Assembly: GCF_000425385.1 (NCBI RefSeq)
Contig: NZ_AUDI01000028.1
Coordinates: forward strand, 1-42,099
From: Pseudoduganella violaceinigra DSM 15887
Lineage (GTDB): Bacteria > Pseudomonadota > Gammaproteobacteria > Burkholderiales > Burkholderiaceae_D
Direction: 5' to 3'
DNA: 42,099 bases
The position numbers and the translations under genes were made by a program. Below, in pieces: positions 38,975 to 42,099 of this stretch (positions are counted from its first letter, which is position 1; each line of letters starts with the position of its first letter). Below the pieces are notes generated by a model. That model did not search any database. It was not told the DNA's origin and saw only the letters and a program-made list of their open reading frames with translations.

Positions 38975-39277
38975 GGTCTTCTCCTTAAATAATGCTCGGC
39001 TTGCGCCTCGCATCGGTTCGAACAACGGCGTCCGAGGTTTAGGAGTCTAAAGGGACTACATAAACTTGTTCGGGTACACCATCTGCGTTGGGCGCTTTCG
39101 CGATTAACCGGCTGCCTACCTGATGCATCCGGCCCAACGGTCTTTGAAGGCCTGCCGGCAGCTTTCACTGCCGGCAATCCCAAAGATCCGCCTGGTCTTC
39201 CGACCAGGACTTAATTTGATACAGCGGTATCAGGGGCCAACACGCTGCGCGTGTCAGCACCTGACACCGAAAAGTTC
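38975..39277 (-). promoter_or_regulatory. rplA-rplJ intergenic leader with three hairpins
   Basis: 303 bases without a gene. Hairpins: CGGTATCAGG/CCTGACACCG (39225-39234 with 39260-39269, one mismatch, containing a GC-rich inner stem), CCTGGTC/GACCAGG (39191-39197 with 39202-39208), and TGCCGGCAG/CTGCCGGCA (39153-39161 with 39168-39176, perfect, 6-base loop). In E. coli this leader holds the site where the L10-L7/L12 complex represses its own translation, and a promoter for rplJ. The same role is likely here; I could not point to a definite promoter. Confidence 0.7.
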
Positions 39278-39967
39278 TTAAAGACCAGCGTGATCCACGC
39301 GTACGCCAGCGCCCATGGTGGACGACAGGGATACTTTGCGCAGGTAAACGCCTTTCGACGATGCTGGCTTAGCCTTGTTCAGTGCGTCGATCAGGGCAAC
39401 CAGGTTGCTCTTCAGATCGGCGTCAGCGAACGACTTGCGGCCGATGGTGGCGTGGATGATACCAGCCTTGTCGGTACGGTACTGAACCTGGCCGGCTTTC
39501 GCGTTTTTCACGGCGGTAGCGACGTCAGGGGTAACGGTGCCCACTTTCGGGTTAGGCATCAGGCCACGTGGACCCAGGATCTGGCCCAGGGTACCAACGA
39601 TACGCATGGTGTCCGGGGAAGCGATCACGATGTCGAAAGGCATGTCGCCGGCTTTGACGCGCTCAGCCAGGTCTTCCATACCAACCACGTCGGCGCCGGC
39701 AGCTTTCGCTTGCTCAGCCTTGTCGCCGGTTGCGAACACAGCAACGCGCACGGTCTTACCGGTGCCAGCTGGCAGAACCACGGAACCACGGACCACCTGG
39801 TCGGACTTCTTAGGGTCCACGCCCAGTTGAACGGACACGTCGATGGATTCGTTGAACTTGGCGGTGGCCAGTTCTTTCACCAGGGCGACAGCGTTGTCGA
39901 AGGCGTACACTTTGGTACGGTCTACTTTGGCCTTGATGGCTTGAGCGCGCTTGGACAGTTTTGCCAT
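39278..39967 (-). CDS. rplA: 50S ribosomal protein L1
   Basis: 229 aa (E. coli 234). Begins [20 protein letters not shown] and contains [40 protein letters not shown] and [15 protein letters not shown], the L1 signature. It binds 23S rRNA at the L1 stalk and in many bacteria represses its own rplK-rplA message. Starts 2 bases after the rplK stop. Confidence 0.99.
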   Translation of the reverse strand: MAKLSKRAQAIKAKVDRTKVYAFDNAVALVKELATAKFNESIDVSVQLGVDPKKSDQVVRGSVVLPAGTGKTVRVAVFATGDKAEQAKAAGADVVGMEDLAERVKAGDMPFDIVIASPDTMRIVGTLGQILGPRGLMPNPKVGTVTPDVATAVKNAKAGQVQYRTDKAGIIHATIGRKSFADADLKSNLVALIDALNKAKPASSKGVYLRKVSLSSTMGAGVRVDHAGL

Positions 39968-39969
39968 GA

Positions 39970-40401
39970 TTAGATGCCCTCTACGGTGATGCCCATGGAA
40001 CGTGCGGAACCAGCGATGGTGCGTACAGCAGCATCCAGGTCGGCAGCGGTCAGGTCCGGGGTCTTCAGTTTAGCGATTTCTTCAGCTTGAGCGCGGGTCA
40101 GCTTGCCTACCTTGTCGGTATGCGGCTTGGCCGAACCTTTTTGCACGCCGGAGTGCTTCTTGATCAGGAAGGTCGCTGGAGGGGTCTTCATCACGAAGGT
40201 GAAGGACTTGTCCGCGAACGCAGTGATCACGACTGGGATTGGCATGCCTGGCTCCATACCTTGGGTCTGCGCGTTGAACGCTTTGCAGAATTCCATGATG
40301 TTCAGACCGCGCTGACCCAGTGCTGGGCCGATTGGAGGGGATGGGTTTGCCTTACCAGCTGGAACTTGCAGCTTGATAAAGCCAATGATTTTCTTTGCCA
40401 T
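39970..40401 (-). CDS. rplK: 50S ribosomal protein L11
   Basis: 143 aa. Begins [20 protein letters not shown] and has [20 protein letters not shown], the flexible Pro-rich N-terminal domain that contacts the GTPase centre, and [20 protein letters not shown], the rRNA-binding C-terminal helix. AGGAAG precedes the ATG. Together with rplA it forms a translationally coupled pair. Confidence 0.99.
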   Translation of the reverse strand: MAKKIIGFIKLQVPAGKANPSPPIGPALGQRGLNIMEFCKAFNAQTQGMEPGMPIPVVITAFADKSFTFVMKTPPATFLIKKHSGVQKGSAKPHTDKVGKLTRAQAEEIAKLKTPDLTAADLDAAVRTIAGSARSMGITVEGI

Positions 40402-40435
40402 TTGGGCACTTCCTATCGTTGGATTGAGTAGTAGC

Positions 40436-40484
40436 GCCCCGCACGCGGCGGGGCTCCTCTTTTTGGCAGCTTAGACGCGCTGCC
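40436..40484. promoter_or_regulatory. Two hairpins between nusG and rplK
   Basis: GGCAGC/GCTGCC (40465-40470 with 40479-40484) and GCCCCGC/GCGGGGC (40436-40442 with 40448-40454). On the operon strand neither is followed by a T-run, so they are more likely processing or mRNA-stability elements than terminators. On the opposite strand the second is followed by TCCTCTTTTT and could stop antisense transcription. Confidence 0.45.
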
Positions 40485-40489
40485 GAGCG

Positions 40490-41089
40490 TTAAATCTTTT
40501 CGACCTGGCCGAACTCGAGCTCGACAGGCGTTGCGCGACCGAAGATGGTGACCGACACACGCACCTTGGATTTTTCGTAGTTGACTTCTTCGACGTTGCC
40601 ATTGAAATCGGTGAACGGGCCATCCTTGATGCGGACTTGCTCGCCCACTTCGTACAGCACTTTCGGACGTGGCTTTTCCACGCCTTCCTGCATTTGCGTC
40701 ATGATCTTTTCGATCTCGCGCGCAGGGATCGGGGTCGGTTTATTCGACTTGCCGCCGATGAAGCCGGTCACTTTGCTGGTGTTTTTCACCAAGTGCCAGG
40801 TTTCGTCGGTCATTTCCATTTCCACCAGCACGTAACCAGGGAAGAAACGGCGCTCGGTCACAGACTTCTGGCCGTTGCGCACTTCAACCACTTCTTCGGT
40901 CGGCACCAGGATCTGGCCAAACTGATCCTGCATGCCGGCACGCTCAACACGCTCCGTCAGGGCGCGCTGAACGCTTTTCTCCATGCCGGAGTAGGCGTGT
41001 ACGACATACCAGCGTTTGTTGCTGACTGGCGTGGAGACCGCCTGCGCCGGGTCCTTGCCCGGCTGCTCGTCTTGCACAATTTCGCTCAT
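40490..41089 (-). CDS. nusG: Transcription antitermination protein NusG
   Basis: 199 aa. The N-terminal NGN domain starts at [20 protein letters not shown] (about residue 24) and contains [20 protein letters not shown]. The C-terminal KOW domain is [20 protein letters not shown], ending [10 protein letters not shown]. It clamps RNA polymerase to suppress pausing and links it to Rho or the ribosome. The first 22 residues (acidic, [17 protein letters not shown]) extend beyond the 181-aa E. coli protein. Its ATG shares one base with the secE stop. Confidence 0.98.
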   Translation of the reverse strand: MSEIVQDEQPGKDPAQAVSTPVSNKRWYVVHAYSGMEKSVQRALTERVERAGMQDQFGQILVPTEEVVEVRNGQKSVTERRFFPGYVLVEMEMTDETWHLVKNTSKVTGFIGGKSNKPTPIPAREIEKIMTQMQEGVEKPRPKVLYEVGEQVRIKDGPFTDFNGNVEEVNYEKSKVRVSVTIFGRATPVELEFGQVEKI

Positions 41090-41472
41090 TATTTCTTCCA
41101 GCCCAGGATCAGGTCGTACAACACAAATTCGAGGATCTTATCCGTGCCCCACAGGAAGATCGCCATTACCAGCACAAAGGCGAACACAATCATGGTGATC
41201 TGACGCGCTTCTTTGTGGGTTGGCCACACTACTTTCTTCGTCTCGCGAACGGATTCCTTCGCGAAATTCAGGAAATCACGGCCTGCAGCAGAGGTGTACG
41301 CGATGCCAGCGGAAATGAGCAAACCAACCACAAGCGCAGCTGCCCGCACCAGGGTTGGTTTACCGGTCAGGATGAAGAATCCGACCACGCCTGCAATCAA
41401 CGCCACAACTGCCAACACGACTTTGAACTTATCGTTCGTCGTGCTAACGGTTTGCACGGATTGATTAGACAT
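41089..41472 (-). CDS. secE: Preprotein translocase subunit SecE
   Basis: 127 aa, matching the long three-helix enterobacterial form. Helices at about 16-36, 42-62 and 93-115. The conserved cytoplasmic amphipathic helix and hinge is [20 protein letters not shown], ahead of the last helix. It stabilises SecY in the protein-export channel. Its TAA overlaps the nusG ATG (TAATG). The tRNA-Trp gene lies 34 bases upstream. Confidence 0.98.
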   Translation of the reverse strand: MSNQSVQTVSTTNDKFKVVLAVVALIAGVVGFFILTGKPTLVRAAALVVGLLISAGIAYTSAAGRDFLNFAKESVRETKKVVWPTHKEARQITMIVFAFVLVMAIFLWGTDKILEFVLYDLILGWKK

Positions 41473-41506
41473 TTACTTTACTTTCGGTGCCCTGCACCAG
41501 ATTCGG

Positions 41507-41582
41507 TGGCAGGGGCGGAGGGCATCGAACCCCCAACCTTCGGTTTTGGAGACCGACGCTCTGCCAATTGAGCTACGCCCCT
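41507..41582 (-). tRNA. tRNA-Trp (CCA anticodon)
   Basis: 76 nt with encoded 3' CCA (41509-41507). Acceptor AGGGGCG pairs with CGCCCCT; the D arm is AGCTCAATTGGCAGAGC; the anticodon loop CTCCAAA carries CCA; the T arm contains GGTTCGATGCC. Placed between tuf and secE, the usual betaproteobacterial order. Confidence 0.98.
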
Positions 41583-41611
41583 ACGTAAAACTTTACAGTG
41601 AATCCGTAATT

Positions 41612-41638
41612 CTAGCACCCATCAGCGATGGGCGCTAG
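41612..41638 (-). other. Hairpin between tuf and tRNA-Trp
   Basis: A 12-bp stem CTAGCGCCCATC/GATGGGTGCTAG (one G-U pair) with a 3-base loop, 22 bases after the tuf stop. Short outer arms GGATTC/GAATCC extend it. No T-run follows, so it is more likely a processing or 3'-end-stabilising structure that releases the tRNA than a terminator. Confidence 0.65.
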
Positions 41639-41660
41639 TCTTGGCTGGATTCTTTTCGCC

Positions 41661-42099
41661 TTAAGCCAGGATCTTGGCTACGACGCCGGCGCCGACGGTA
41701 CGGCCGCCTTCACGGATTGCGAAACGCAGACCTTCTTCCATCGCGATCGGGGAGATCAGCTTGACGGTGATGGAGACGTTGTCGCCTGGCATAACCATTT
41801 CTTTGTCCGCTGGCAGTTCGATCGAACCGGTCACGTCCGTGGTACGGAAGTAGAACTGTGGACGGTAGTTGTTGAAGAACGGGGTGTGACGGCCGCCTTC
41901 ATCTTTCGACAGAACGTAGATCTCGCCGGTGAAGTGATCGTGCGGCTTGATCGAACCTGGCTTGGCCAGAACCTGGCCACGCTGAACGTCTTCACGCTTG
42001 GTGCCGCGCAGCAGCAGGCCAACGTTGTCGCCGGCTTGACCCTGGTCCAGCAGCTTGCGGAACATTTCCACGCCGGTGCAGGTGGTTTTCACGGTGTCG
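41661..42099 (-). CDS. tuf: Elongation factor Tu, C-terminal part (cut by window edge)
   Basis: About 145 C-terminal residues of EF-Tu covering the end of domain 2 and domain 3: [60 protein letters not shown] and the closing [16 protein letters not shown]-Tu brings aminoacyl-tRNA to the ribosome. Domain 1 with the GTP site lies beyond the window. Upstream context is not visible. Confidence 0.98.
   Translation of the reverse strand, partial: DTVKTTCTGVEMFRKLLDQGQAGDNVGLLLRGTKREDVQRGQVLAKPGSIKPHDHFTGEIYVLSKDEGGRHTPFFNNYRPQFYFRTTDVTGSIELPADKEMVMPGDNVSITVKLISPIAMEEGLRFAIREGGRTVGAGVVAKILA

Noticed and set aside
40436..40454. Hairpin with a T-rich tail as a terminator of the ribosomal operon
   Set aside because: The T-run is on the opposite strand; on the operon strand no T-run follows, so it would not stop the rplK message.

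Overview
The window looks like chromosomal DNA of a GC-rich betaproteobacterium, most likely Oxalobacteraceae (Massilia/Duganella type). The evidence is the canonical tuf, tRNA-Trp, secE, nusG, rplK, rplA, rplJ, rplL, rpoB, rpoC order on the minus strand at the right end, betaproteobacterial protein lengths (RpoB 1369 aa, RpoC 1407 aa), and high GC with strong GC3 bias in the core genes. The genus is an inference from family resemblance, not from a search.

Left part (1-5900) is an AT-richer accessory region, all genes on the minus strand. It holds a cut-off IS5-type transposase at the edge, a toxin C-terminal fragment followed by a candidate immunity gene, a decayed IS4/Tn5-like element that ends exactly where the toxin reading frame is broken, a second Cys-rich toxin-like fragment followed by a membrane protein, a 151-bp mini-element whose ends match the IS5-type end at 302-315, and a tight four-gene operon of small envelope proteins of unknown function. 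It reads as the worn tail of a polymorphic-toxin (Rhs/CDI-like) locus.

Middle part (5900-25800) is mostly ordinary chromosomal genes: a cysteine desulfurase/degenerate metallo-beta-lactamase/rhodanese fusion with a divergent Lrp-type regulator; an HPP-CBS membrane protein; a periplasmic retropepsin-like protease; a DUF1631 protein; an operon of a deleted ADP-ribosylglycohydrolase, a cupin and two paralogous small envelope proteins; a DUF885 metallopeptidase; a hotdog thioesterase; a 7TM histidine kinase with a CqsS/LqsS-like core; an Mpo1-like protein; a winged-helix/degenerate nucleotidyltransferase regulator; large M16 and M64 secreted metallopeptidases; an AraC regulator; a YjbR protein; and a periplasmic cupin. 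A short palindromic repeat occurs here at two loci.

From 25800 to 29200 lies a second, smaller accessory stretch with hypothetical proteins, a decayed peptidase-like remnant, a GNAT acetyltransferase, an orphan ATP-grasp protein and a DUF3828-like secreted protein.

The right part (29300-42099) is the transcription/translation core, closed by a strong terminator after rpoC. It carries an attenuator-like hairpin before rpoB, several hairpins in the rplJ leader, and a 108-bp nested palindrome between rpoB and rpoC. I found no CRISPR array, prophage or replication origin.
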